Assembly (NCBI GenBank): GCA_035295985.1
Contig: DATHBT010000118.1
Location: 1 to 14,993 of the forward strand
Source of the DNA: JAIVGV01 sp035295985
GTDB lineage: Bacteria; Acidobacteriota; Blastocatellia; Pyrinomonadales; Pyrinomonadaceae
Direction of reading: 5' to 3'
Length of the DNA: 14,993 nucleotides
Shown here: in pieces, positions 5,630 to 12,744 of the stretch
How the letters are laid out: every line of letters begins with the position of its first letter
Position numbering within the stretch: position 1 is the first letter of the stretch
Notes under the pieces: generated by a model
Seen by the model: only the letters and a program-made list of their open reading frames with translations
Told to the model about the DNA's origin: nothing
The model's database searches: none
Program-made: the position numbers and the translations under genes

Positions 5630-7977
5630 TGGAGGAAATCCGACGGGCTAGTCGCAGGGAGGTGGCGTGGCTGGGCTTGCGCGCGCGCGCGCCGCAGTTC
5701 GTGCGCGCGCTGGCCGTCCTCCTGTTCGCGGCCGGCTGCGTCGTGATCGGCGTCAACTACTACCGCTCGCGCGGCTTCAAGCAGTTTCGGATGATACCGG
5801 GGCCGGCGGAACTATCCACTAACGTCGTCCGCCGGGTCGAAAACTACGAGCGGCGCGTCACCGAAGGCGACCGGATGAGCATGTACGTCCGCGCCGCGGT
5901 CGCCACCTCGTTCGACGACGGCCACCACGAACTGACGCAGGTTCACATCGAGTACTTCCCCGAAAACAGCCAGCAGCCGCACAAGATCGACTCGCAGCAG
6001 GCCGTCTATTTCAACGAGACGGAACTGGTCAACTTCTCCGGCAAGGTGCAGATCGAGTCGGCCGACCGCCTGAAGGTCGCCTCCGAGTCGATCAGCTACG
6101 ACGTGAAGGCCGAGCGCGGCGAGTCGAAAGTCCCGCTCACGTTCTCGCGCGACAACGTGTCGGGGCGCGCGGACTCGGCCGTGGTCGAGGGCAAGCAGAA
6201 GCGCCTCCATCTGGCGGGCAACGTAGAAATTAAGGTTGATCCCGCCGCGGCGAAGCCGGGCGAGGTGAAGCCCCAACTCAGCCCGCGCGACAAGCCCGTC
6301 ACCGTGCGCGCGCCGAAGGCCGACTACGATCACGCCCGCCACCACCTGACCTTCACCGGCGGCGCGACGGCCGAGCAGGACACGGGCGTGATGAGCGGCG
6401 AGACGCTCTCCGGCTTCCTCAACGAGCGCCAGCGCCTACAACGCATCGAGGCCCGCCGCAACTCCTACCTGCGCTCCGCGGAGCCGGGCCGCGCAGCCGA
6501 AGTCCGCTCGGCGGACATGGACTTCTTCTTCGACGGGAATCAGCAGCTCGAACACGCCGTAGCCTCCGGCGGCGCGCAGGCCCGAACGCTCGACGCCGAC
6601 TCGGCGGTCGAACTGACGACGCCGACCGCGGCGCAGGTCTTCTTCGCCCCGCAGGCGGAGCGCAGCGTCATACGAGAGATGCGCGCCGAGGGCCGCCCCG
6701 TCGTGACGATGGCCGCGCCGCGCTCGAAGGCCGGTGATCCGAACGCCGCGAACAAGCGTCTGACCGCCAACTCCGTCAAGCTGTTCTGGCGCGCGGGCGC
6801 GGGCCGCGATCTCGAAAAGGCCGAGGCCGTCGGCGACGCCGAGTTGATCGTCGAACCCGTCCAGCCGTCGCCCGCGGCGGATCGAAAGCAGCTCAACGCG
6901 CCGCGCTTCGACTGCGACTTCTACCAGGGCGGCAACCTCGCGCGTCTCTTCACCGCGACCGGCGGCGCGAAGGCCATCGTCACGCCCGTCGTCCCCGACG
7001 AGAAGCGCGGCGTCCGCACGCTCACCGCGAAGACGATGCTCGCGCACTTCGCCCGCGAGACGCAGGACGTTGACAAGGTCGAATCTCAGGGCGAGACGCA
7101 GTTCAACGAGGGCGACCGCAACGGCCAGTCCGAGAACGGCGAGTACGCCGTCAAAGACTCGACCGTCCGGCTGCGCGGGGGCGAACCCGTAGTGTGGGAC
7201 TCGCGCGCCCGCCTCAAGGCCGTCGAGATAGACTCGAACGCGCAGACGAAAGTCTCCTACGCGCGCGGCCGTGTGCAGACCACCTACTACAGCCAGGAGC
7301 AGACTGGCGGTGCGACGCCCTTCTCGAAGGTGAAAAGCCCCGTCTTCGTCAACTCGAACGAGGCCGAGTTCCACCACGAGGGCGGCGTCGGCATCTACAC
7401 GGGCGACGCGCGCGCTTGGCAGGACGACAACTTCGTGCGCGGCGACCGTATCACGGTGCGCCGCGCCGAGCAGCGGATGGAGGCCGACGGGCGCGTCCAG
7501 AGCGCACTCTACCGCGCGCAGCGGAAGGACCCTTCCGGCAATCGCCAAGTCGTCCCCGTCTTCGCCACCTCGACCCGCATGTTCTACTCGAACTCGGAGC
7601 GGCTGATCCGCTACGAGGGCAACGTTGACATCAAGCAGGGCACGGAGCGCATCACGTCGGAGGTCGCGGACGTGATCCTGCAAAAAGAGCAGAACGAGGT
7701 GGAGCGCACCATCGCGCAAAGAAACGTCGTCGTCACGCAGCCGGGCAAGCGCGGCACGGGCGAGCGCGCCGAGTACGTCGCCGCCGACGAGACCGTGCAG
7801 CTCACGGGCGACCCGGCGCGCGTCGTGGACGACGAGCAGGGCGCTTCCGAGAGCCGCCGCATCACCGTCTTCCTGCGCGAGAACCGCGTCGTCTCAGACA
7901 CGGCCGTCACGCCCGGCGGACGGCCCACGGGCCGCGTCCGCTCCGTGCATAAAGTTAAGAAGCAGGGCAATGAGTAA
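5629..7977 (+). CDS. Large fused LptC/LptA (OstA)-like LPS export protein
   Basis: 782 residues from ATG 5629. A basic N terminus leads into one membrane segment at about 25-45, then a long periplasmic region rich in short beta strands. The first part (RVENYERRVTEGDRMSMYVR onward) resembles LptC. Later stretches resemble repeated OstA/LptA beta-jellyroll units, for example LTFTGGATAEQDTGVMSG, IYTGDARAWQDDNFVRGDR and IRYEGNVDIKQGTERITSE. LptC (about 190 residues) and LptA (about 185) are normally separate proteins forming the periplasmic LPS bridge; a single chain of this length could supply several bridge units. An in-frame GTG at 5593 would add 12 residues encoded by array D; ATG 5629 is preferred. 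lptB lies downstream after a two-gene insertion. Family assignment is good; the domain count is inference. Confidence 0.8.
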   Translation: MEEIRRASRREVAWLGLRARAPQFVRALAVLLFAAGCVVIGVNYYRSRGFKQFRMIPGPAELSTNVVRRVENYERRVTEGDRMSMYVRAAVATSFDDGHHELTQVHIEYFPENSQQPHKIDSQQAVYFNETELVNFSGKVQIESADRLKVASESISYDVKAERGESKVPLTFSRDNVSGRADSAVVEGKQKRLHLAGNVEIKVDPAAAKPGEVKPQLSPRDKPVTVRAPKADYDHARHHLTFTGGATAEQDTGVMSGETLSGFLNERQRLQRIEARRNSYLRSAEPGRAAEVRSADMDFFFDGNQQLEHAVASGGAQARTLDADSAVELTTPTAAQVFFAPQAERSVIREMRAEGRPVVTMAAPRSKAGDPNAANKRLTANSVKLFWRAGAGRDLEKAEAVGDAELIVEPVQPSPAADRKQLNAPRFDCDFYQGGNLARLFTATGGAKAIVTPVVPDEKRGVRTLTAKTMLAHFARETQDVDKVESQGETQFNEGDRNGQSENGEYAVKDSTVRLRGGEPVVWDSRARLKAVEIDSNAQTKVSYARGRVQTTYYSQEQTGGATPFSKVKSPVFVNSNEAEFHHEGGVGIYTGDARAWQDDNFVRGDRITVRRAEQRMEADGRVQSALYRAQRKDPSGNRQVVPVFATSTRMFYSNSERLIRYEGNVDIKQGTERITSEVADVILQKEQNEVERTIAQRNVVVTQPGKRGTGERAEYVAADETVQLTGDPARVVDDEQGASESRRITVFLRENRVVSDTAVTPGGRPTGRVRSVHKVKKQGNE

Positions 7978-8046
7978 GTCACGTCTATCAGGCGAGCGGA
8001 AGCTTTCGGTTGTGTTATTCTTTCGGCAGTTCGCCCGGGGGTGGCA

Positions 8047-8271
8047 ATGACTGATTTGCTTGAGAGAATTACGATTGACCCGGAGCAGTGTGGCGGCCGG
8101 CCGTGCATCCGCGGGATGCGGATTAGAGTTGTCGATGTGCTCGATCTGTTCGCCGCGGGCCTGAACGCCGAGCAGATACTTGACGAGATGCCTGACCTCG
8201 AACCTGAAGACTTACAAGCCGCCCTCCGTTACGCTGCGCGCAGATTCGATCACCCGATTCTCGCGGCATGA
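8047..8271 (+). CDS. DUF433 family antitoxin
   Basis: 74 residues. The family signature is clear: ITIDPEQCGGRPCIRGMRI (8-26), then VVDVLDLFAAGLNAEQIL forming a helix-turn-helix-like segment, PDLEPEDLQAALRYAA (49-64) and a short tail. DUF433 proteins are typically the first gene of a toxin-antitoxin pair, with a winged-helix-like DNA-binding fold that would neutralise the toxin and repress the operon. ATG 8047 is chosen because GGGGG at 8037-8041 gives a well-placed ribosome site; GTG at 8041 is the alternative. The stop overlaps the next start by 4 nt (ATGA at 8268). GC content and codon use (TTG, ATT, AGA) are less extreme than in the flanking genes, suggesting acquisition. The 69-nt gap before it has no array and no convincing promoter. 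Confidence 0.85.
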   Translation: MTDLLERITIDPEQCGGRPCIRGMRIRVVDVLDLFAAGLNAEQILDEMPDLEPEDLQAALRYAARRFDHPILAA

Positions 8272-8606
8272 CGATCTGGATCGACGCGCAGATGTCGCCG
8301 GCTATCGCGGCGTGGCTCAGCGCCAACTTCGCGGTGACGGCCGTCGCGGTTCGCGACTTGGGCCTGCGCGGCGCGAAGGATCGGGAGATTTTTCTCGCGG
8401 CGCGAGGGGCGGGTGCAGTCGTAATGACGAAAGACAGCGATTTCGTCACACTGCTCGAAGCCCATGGCCCGCCGCCGCATGTAGTCTGGGTGACGTGCGG
8501 AAACACTTCAAACACACGGCTCAAAGAAGTTCTGACGGCCACGATGCGGCGGGCGATTGAACTGTTGCAGTCCGGCGAGCCGTTGGTCGAAATAAGCGCG
8601 ATTTAG
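8268..8606 (+). CDS. DUF5615 family PIN-like toxin nuclease
   Basis: 112 residues. The sequence begins IWIDAQMSPAIAAWL with the first acidic residue Asp6 typical of PIN-like folds. It continues with VRDLGLRGAKDREIF (Asp30, Asp38, Glu40), then MTKDSDF (53-59) with Asp56 and Asp58, and WVTCGNTSN (74-82). This is the pattern of the DUF5615/Mut7-C-like family, predicted metal-dependent RNases related to VapC. It overlaps the DUF433 antitoxin by 4 nt, the normal layout for this pair. The acidic residues are all kept, so the toxin looks potentially active. Its RNA target is unknown. The lptB start follows 19 nt after the stop, so module and lptB are probably on one transcript. Confidence 0.85.
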   Translation: MTIWIDAQMSPAIAAWLSANFAVTAVAVRDLGLRGAKDREIFLAARGAGAVVMTKDSDFVTLLEAHGPPPHVVWVTCGNTSNTRLKEVLTATMRRAIELLQSGEPLVEISAI

Positions 8607-8625
8607 CGTCCGCGTCGAGGGGTTT

Positions 8626-9435
8626 GTGAGTTTACAGACTGAAGAGATCGTAACCGCGGCGGAGCAGGAGGTGCGCGCCGATCACGTGGCCCGCGCCCCG
8701 CGGCTGCCGTCGGCGGTCGCGCTCGCGGCGAGCGATCTCGTGAAGTCTTACGGGCGGCGGCGCGTGGTGGACGGCGTCAGCCTGCACGTAGAGCCGGGCG
8801 AGGTTGTGGGCTTGCTCGGCGCGAACGGGGCGGGGAAGACGACTACGTTCTACATGATTATCGGCTTGGAGCGCGCCGACGCGGGCCGGATACGCTTGGG
8901 CGAGCGCGACATCACGAAACTTCCGATGTATCTGAGAGCGCGGCTCGGCGTCGGGTATCTCCCGCAAGAGCCTTCGGTGTTCCGTCGGATGACGGTCGAG
9001 GAGAACATCCTCGCCGTGCTGGAAACTTTGGGACTGCGCCGGCGCGAGCGGTTCAAGCGGCTGGAGGAGCTGCTGGCCGAGTTCGGCATCGGCCACGTAC
9101 GGCGCACGCGCGGCGACTCTCTGTCGGGCGGCGAGCGTCGGCGCACGGAGATCGCGCGGGCGCTTGCGACCGAGCCGCAGTTTATTCTTCTGGACGAACC
9201 CTTCGCCGGCATCGACCCGAAGGCCGTGGACGAAATCCAGGGGATGATCCGTTACCTCAGAGATCGCGGCATCGGCATCCTCATCACGGATCACAACGTC
9301 CGCGAGACCCTGGGCGTCACGGATCGCGCCTACATCATGGCCGACGGCCGCATCTTCCGGCAGGGCGCGCCGCTGGAGCTGACCGAAGACAGGGAAGTGC
9401 GCCGCCTCTACCTCGGCGAGAAATTCAGGCTGTGA
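8626..9435 (+). CDS. lptB: LPS export ABC transporter ATP-binding protein LptB
   Basis: 269 residues. LptB is the cytoplasmic ATPase that works with LptF/LptG to extract LPS from the inner membrane and push it along the LptC/LptA bridge. Walker A is GANGAGKT (65-72), the Q-loop Gln114 lies in YLPQEPSVF, the signature is LSGGE (166-170), Walker B is FILLDEP with Glu191, and the H-loop His223 is in TDHNVRETL. The LptB-typical RAYIMADGRI and final LYLGEKFRL are present. The GTG start at 8626 follows GAGGGG at 8617-8622. About 30 residues precede the usual family start, so the N terminus is longer than normal. All catalytic residues are intact. lptF and lptG are not in the window. Confidence 0.94.
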   Translation: MSLQTEEIVTAAEQEVRADHVARAPRLPSAVALAASDLVKSYGRRRVVDGVSLHVEPGEVVGLLGANGAGKTTTFYMIIGLERADAGRIRLGERDITKLPMYLRARLGVGYLPQEPSVFRRMTVEENILAVLETLGLRRRERFKRLEELLAEFGIGHVRRTRGDSLSGGERRRTEIARALATEPQFILLDEPFAGIDPKAVDEIQGMIRYLRDRGIGILITDHNVRETLGVTDRAYIMADGRIFRQGAPLELTEDREVRRLYLGEKFRL

Positions 9436-9450
9436 GGCCGAGGCTGCGCC

Positions 9451-9493
9451 GCGCGCGCCTGTTAGGTTATAATCTCCCCCGTCAGGCGCGCGC
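9451..9493. promoter_or_regulatory. Inverted repeat with a TATAAT box in its loop, upstream of rpoN
   Basis: GCGCGCGCCTG at 9451-9461 is the exact reverse complement of CAGGCGCGCGC at 9483-9493. The 21-nt loop contains TATAAT at 9468-9473, a perfect match to a sigma-70 type -10 hexamer, but no -35 like sequence is visible 16-18 nt upstream. The arrangement could be a promoter flanked by an operator, an attenuator hairpin, or a decayed relative of the heptad arrays: GCGCGCC recurs 35 nt apart, and TCGCGCC follows 7 nt later. The rest of the gap to 9559 shows no Shine-Dalgarno sequence for rpoN. Confidence 0.35.
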
Positions 9494-9559
9494 CTCGCGC
9501 CTCCTAACTTTCGACAACACAGGGTTACAGATAAGCGGCCCTTTTGCCGCCACCGGACT

Positions 9560-11140
9560 ATGTCCGTCAAGCTGACCACCAACCTCTCCCAGCGGCTCGT
9601 GCTGACGCCACAACTGCGCCAGCGCATCGAGATGCTGCAAATGACCTCGCTCGAACTGAGCGAGCTTATTCAGCAGCAGCTACTCGAAAACCCCGTGCTA
9701 GAAGAGGTGGCGGCCAACGAAGAGAAGCAGGAGATCGAGGAGCACATCCTCGATCAGCTCGCCTCCGGCGGGAGCGACGCCGACGCAATCCCCGCCTCAG
9801 AGCCTTCGGGCGCGGAGCTGAACGGCTCGAACGGCGCGGGCGATCTGTCGGTCGTCGAACAGGCGGAGGGCGTCGAGGCGGCGGGCGACGCGGCGCAGCC
9901 GGACGCCGACTTCGGCGACGGCGATGAGCACGCGGAGCGCGACCGCGACGCGTTCGAGGAGGTGGACTTCGGGCGCGAGTTCCAGGAGTACCTGGACCCC
10001 GGCTACAAGACGCAGGAGTTCGAGCACAAGGAGGACGGCCCGACCTTCGAGCAGTTTTTGACGCGCCCCGAGTCGCTCTCCGAACACCTCTCGTGGCAGT
10101 TGCGCATGAGCCACATCCCGGAAGAGTTAATTGACCCGGCCGAGGCCGTCATCGGGAACCTCGACCCGGACGGGCGGCTCAACGCGACGAACGATGAGAT
10201 CGCACAGTTCGGCGGGTGGACGGAGGAGCTGGTCGAGCGGGCGCGCCAGCAGGTGATGCGGCTCGACCCCGTCGGCTGCGGCGCGTTGGACGTTCGCGAG
10301 TGCCTGCTCGTCCAGCTCGAAACGCGCGGCGAGTCAGATTCGCTGGCGGCGTGCCTCATCCGCGAGCACCCGCTCTCGGACTTGCAGCAGCACAAGCTGC
10401 ACAACCTCTCGAAGCAGCGCGGCGAGTCGGTCGAAACGCTCCTCAAAGAGCTTGAGCATGTCCGCACGCTCGACCCCTACCCCGGCCGCCGCTACTCGTC
10501 GGAAGAGCCGGTGCTGATCGTCCCCGAAGTCTTCATCGAGAAGCTGGACGACGACTACGTCATCTACTTCGCCGACGACGGCAGCCCGCGCCTGCGCCTC
10601 TCGCAGAGCTACACGAAAATCCTCGGCCAGCCAGACACCTCTAAGGAGACGCGCGACTTCATCAAGGACAAGACGCGCTCGGCCATCGACCTGCTGCGCA
10701 ACATCGAGCACCGCCGGCAGACGATCTACCGCGTCGTCGAGTGCATCGTCCGCCGCCAGCGCGAGTTCTTAGACCGCGGCGTGCAGTTCATCAAGCCGAT
10801 GATGCTCAAGGACGTGGCCGAGGACACGGGGATGCACCTCTCGACGATCTCGCGCGTCGTCAACCGCAAGTACGCGCACACGCCGCAGGGCGTCATCGAG
10901 CTGCGCCGCTTCTTCACCGAAGGGATGATGAACGAGGACGGCGAGGAGGTCTCGACCCGCATCCTCAAGCTCCAGATCAAGAAACTGATCGAGGACGAAG
11001 ACCCGCACAACCCGATCACGGACGATCAGGTCGTCAAGATTCTGATGCGGGACGGGATGAAGCTGTCGCGCCGCACCGTCGCGAAGTACCGCGACCAGAT
11101 GAACATCCCCGGCTCGCGCGAGCGCAAGGCGCCAGTTTAA
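9560..11140 (+). CDS. rpoN: RNA polymerase sigma-54 factor
   Basis: 526 residues. Sigma-54 directs RNA polymerase to -24/-12 promoters and needs AAA+ activators. Region I is the Gln/Leu-rich N terminus (LVLTPQLRQRIEMLQM, 14-29, then LIQQQLLENPVLE). Region II is a long acidic stretch to about residue 150. The core-binding domain follows, with FEQFLTRPESLSEHL and IGNLDPDGRL. The helix-turn-helix (DVAEDTGMHLSTISRVVNRK, near 418-437) and the RpoN box SRRTVAKYR (503-511) are intact. The length is slightly above the usual 430-500, mainly through the acidic linker. Position after lptB and before hpf matches the widely conserved lptB-rpoN-hpf order. The start is fixed by the family's N terminus although no ribosome site is seen. 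Confidence 0.96.
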   Translation: MSVKLTTNLSQRLVLTPQLRQRIEMLQMTSLELSELIQQQLLENPVLEEVAANEEKQEIEEHILDQLASGGSDADAIPASEPSGAELNGSNGAGDLSVVEQAEGVEAAGDAAQPDADFGDGDEHAERDRDAFEEVDFGREFQEYLDPGYKTQEFEHKEDGPTFEQFLTRPESLSEHLSWQLRMSHIPEELIDPAEAVIGNLDPDGRLNATNDEIAQFGGWTEELVERARQQVMRLDPVGCGALDVRECLLVQLETRGESDSLAACLIREHPLSDLQQHKLHNLSKQRGESVETLLKELEHVRTLDPYPGRRYSSEEPVLIVPEVFIEKLDDDYVIYFADDGSPRLRLSQSYTKILGQPDTSKETRDFIKDKTRSAIDLLRNIEHRRQTIYRVVECIVRRQREFLDRGVQFIKPMMLKDVAEDTGMHLSTISRVVNRKYAHTPQGVIELRRFFTEGMMNEDGEEVSTRILKLQIKKLIEDEDPHNPITDDQVVKILMRDGMKLSRRTVAKYRDQMNIPGSRERKAPV

Positions 11141-11171
11141 AGGTTAACTGCGAACGAGGGACTGACGCGCT

Positions 11172-11289
11172 GTCAGTCGTCAGTTGTCAGTTGTCCGCTG
11201 CGCGTGCCTGACGGGCGGCGCGCCACGGATGATGTGAACAACTGACCACGGACGACTGACGACGGACGGCTTTGCGTTCATCGTTCATA
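11172..11289. repeat. Inverted heptad-repeat array E (GTCAGTT words)
   Basis: The left arm is GTCAGTC, GTCAGTT, GTCAGTT, GTCCGCT (11172-11199). The right arm is ACAACTG, ACCACGG, ACGACTG, ACGACGG, ACGGCTT from 11238, and the same register continues into TGCGTTC and ATCGTTC (11273-11286), a second tandem word. Just before the left arm, ACTGAC at 11161-11166 also pairs with GTCAGT at 11172-11177. The arms pair imperfectly around a ~38-nt spacer. Unlike most other arrays it begins about 30 nt after the upstream stop and leaves room for a ribosome site before hpf. Confidence 0.7.
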
Positions 11290-11315
11290 CTTTTGCTTGG
11301 GGGGAAGGGAAGCGA

Positions 11316-11846
11316 ATGAAGTTTGAGTACACGGGCCGTCACGTGGACGTGACGCCGGCCCTGCGCCGCCACGTCGAGGAGCACTTCAGCAAGATCGACG
11401 CGATCTTCGACGACACGACCGCCGCGGCCCACGTCATCATCGAGGTCGAGAAGAACCGGCACAAGGGCGAGATCGTGCTCCACTGGCGCGGCGAGACGCT
11501 GACGGCGATAGACGTGAACGCCGACATGTACCAGGCGCTGACGCGCGCCATCGCCAAGATCGAGAAGCAGGCCGTCAAGCTCAAGAAGAAGCTCATCGAC
11601 CGGCGGCAGGGGGCGCGCCCGCTCTCCACGCTCGCGCCCGACGACGGCCGCGTCGAAACGCCGCGCCCCTCGGGCCGCATCATCAACGCGCGCAGTTACC
11701 CCGTCAAACCCATGACCGCGGAGGAGGCCGCTCTCGCACTCTCGGACGACGACAACCAGTTCCTCGTCTTCCGCGACTCGGACACGCAGCGCGTCAGCGT
11801 CCTCTACAAGCGCAAGGACGGCAACTTCGGCCTCATCGCGCCGTGA
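11316..11846 (+). CDS. hpf: Ribosome hibernation-promoting factor, long form
   Basis: 176 residues, the length of the long-form HPF that both inactivates and dimerises 70S ribosomes into 100S particles in slow growth. The N-terminal S30AE domain spans about 1-100 (MKFEYTGRHVDVTPALRRHV, then helix 2 with YQALTRAIAKIEKQAVKLKK). A charged linker follows, then the C-terminal dimerisation domain from about 128 (VKPMTAEEAALALSDDDNQF, then VLYKRKDGNFGLIAP). The start is supported by GGGAAGGGAAG in 11302-11312 just upstream. Its position downstream of rpoN matches the conserved arrangement in many bacteria; control by growth phase is inference. Array F begins immediately after the TGA stop. Confidence 0.95.
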   Translation: MKFEYTGRHVDVTPALRRHVEEHFSKIDAIFDDTTAAAHVIIEVEKNRHKGEIVLHWRGETLTAIDVNADMYQALTRAIAKIEKQAVKLKKKLIDRRQGARPLSTLAPDDGRVETPRPSGRIINARSYPVKPMTAEEAALALSDDDNQFLVFRDSDTQRVSVLYKRKDGNFGLIAP

Positions 11847-11971
11847 ATAAGCTGTTAGCTGTTAGCTCACGGCGGTCGCCGCCCTGAGCACGGCTCTCGG
11901 GACGCATGATGACTGCTTTGCTTTCTTCCTGCTAACGGCTAACAGCTAACAGCTAACAGCTAACAGCTTAT
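11847..11971. repeat. Inverted heptad-repeat array F (AGCTGTT words)
   Basis: ATAAGCTGTTAGCTGTTAGC at 11847-11866 is a perfect 20-nt inverted match to 11952-11971. The left arm holds AGCTGTT twice (11850-11863) then AGCTCAC. The right arm holds TGCTAAC, GGCTAAC and AGCTAAC three times (11930-11964), then AGCTTAT. The 59-nt spacer contains small GC-rich palindromes (GGCGGTCGCC at 11871-11880). It starts directly after the hpf stop and leaves AGAGAGG at 11974-11980 as the ribosome site for the next gene. The words are the same as in arrays B and D. Confidence 0.85.
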
Positions 11972-11991
11972 AAAGAGAGGTTCCCCCGAAA

Positions 11992-12651
11992 ATGAAGAGG
12001 AGTCTGACGGCGGCCGCCCTCGCGGTCGCGCTCGCCTTCGGCGCGGTCGCGCTGGCCGCGCCCGTCACTTACCAGGTTGACACCGCCCACTCGAACGTCG
12101 CCTTCGCCGTCCCCATCCTCGGCGGGCTGGCGAAGGTGCGCGGCAAGTTCACGGACTTCAACGTCCAGATCGTTTACGACGAGGCGGACGTGTCGAAGTC
12201 CTCGGTCAAGGCGGTCATCAAGGCCGCGAGCATCGACACCGGGATCGAGAAGCGCGACGCGCACCTGCGCAACCCCGACTTCTTCGAGGTCGAGAAGTAC
12301 CCAGAGATCGTCTTCGAGAGCGCGAGCGTCGAGAAGCGGGGCGGCGGCTACGTGGCCCGCGGCACGTTCACGATGCACGGGGTCTCCAAAGAGATCGAGC
12401 TGCCGTTCACGATCAACGGCGTCCGCAAGAACCCGCAGACCGGCGCTACCACGCTCGGCGTCTCCTCGCGCATCACCATCAACCGCCGCGACTACGGCAT
12501 CAACTTCAACCGCGGGGACAACCCCGACTTCCTCGGCGACCAGATCGAGATCGAACTCGACCTGGTCACCCGCCCGGCCGGGGGCACGCAGCCCCCGCCG
12601 CGGCCGCCGCAGCAACAGCCGCAGCCCTCGCCCACGCCCGCCAAGCCGTAA
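11992..12651 (+). CDS. YceI family protein, secreted
   Basis: 219 residues. A signal peptide is plain: KR, a hydrophobic run of Ala/Val/Leu to about residue 22, and an A-x-A type cleavage region. The mature part is a YceI-like lipocalin fold: YQVDTAHSNVAFAVPILGG (27-45), a GKFTDFNVQI strand, SSVKAVIKAASIDTGIEKRD with the usual HLRNPDFFEVEKYPEIVFES, then GTFTMHGVSKEIELPF and ITINRRDYGINFN. YceI proteins bind isoprenoid or other amphiphilic molecules in the periplasm; the ligand here is unknown. The last ~20 residues are a Pro/Gln-rich tail (PPPRPPQQQPQPSP), not part of the fold and possibly a spacer. Its position between hpf and hprK breaks the usual order of those genes. Confidence 0.9.
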   Translation: MKRSLTAAALAVALAFGAVALAAPVTYQVDTAHSNVAFAVPILGGLAKVRGKFTDFNVQIVYDEADVSKSSVKAVIKAASIDTGIEKRDAHLRNPDFFEVEKYPEIVFESASVEKRGGGYVARGTFTMHGVSKEIELPFTINGVRKNPQTGATTLGVSSRITINRRDYGINFNRGDNPDFLGDQIEIELDLVTRPAGGTQPPPRPPQQQPQPSPTPAKP

Positions 12652-12672
12652 GCGGGCCGCGCGCACACAGAC

Positions 12673-12730
12673 GACGCGGCGGCGCGGCAAGTTCTTCCGC
12701 CTGGACGCCGCGCCGCCGCGTCTTTCGTTT
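12673..12730 (+). terminator. Rho-independent terminator between yceI-like gene and hprK
   Basis: GACGCGGCGGCGCGGC at 12673-12688 is a perfect 16-bp inverted match to 12707-12722, with an 18-nt loop, followed by TTTCGTTT (12723-12730). This is the strongest GC hairpin in the window and should end transcription from the YceI-like gene. Only 14 nt separate the T-rich tail from the hprK ATG, which leaves no room for an ordinary promoter after it. Confidence 0.85.
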
Positions 12731-12744
12731 CCGCACGAGTGGCG

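Noticed and set aside
7978..8040. Sigma-70 promoter for the toxin-antitoxin pair
   Set aside because: TATTCT at 8016-8021 is a weak -10, and nothing resembling a -35 lies 16-18 nt upstream.
11160..11178. Separate intrinsic terminator after rpoN (ACTGAC/GTCAGT hairpin)
   Set aside because: The stem is only about six base pairs with no T-run after it; it is better seen as part of array E.
11276..11312. Sigma-54 promoter upstream of hpf
   Set aside because: TTTTGCTT is present near 11290, but there is no GG dinucleotide at the required distance upstream.
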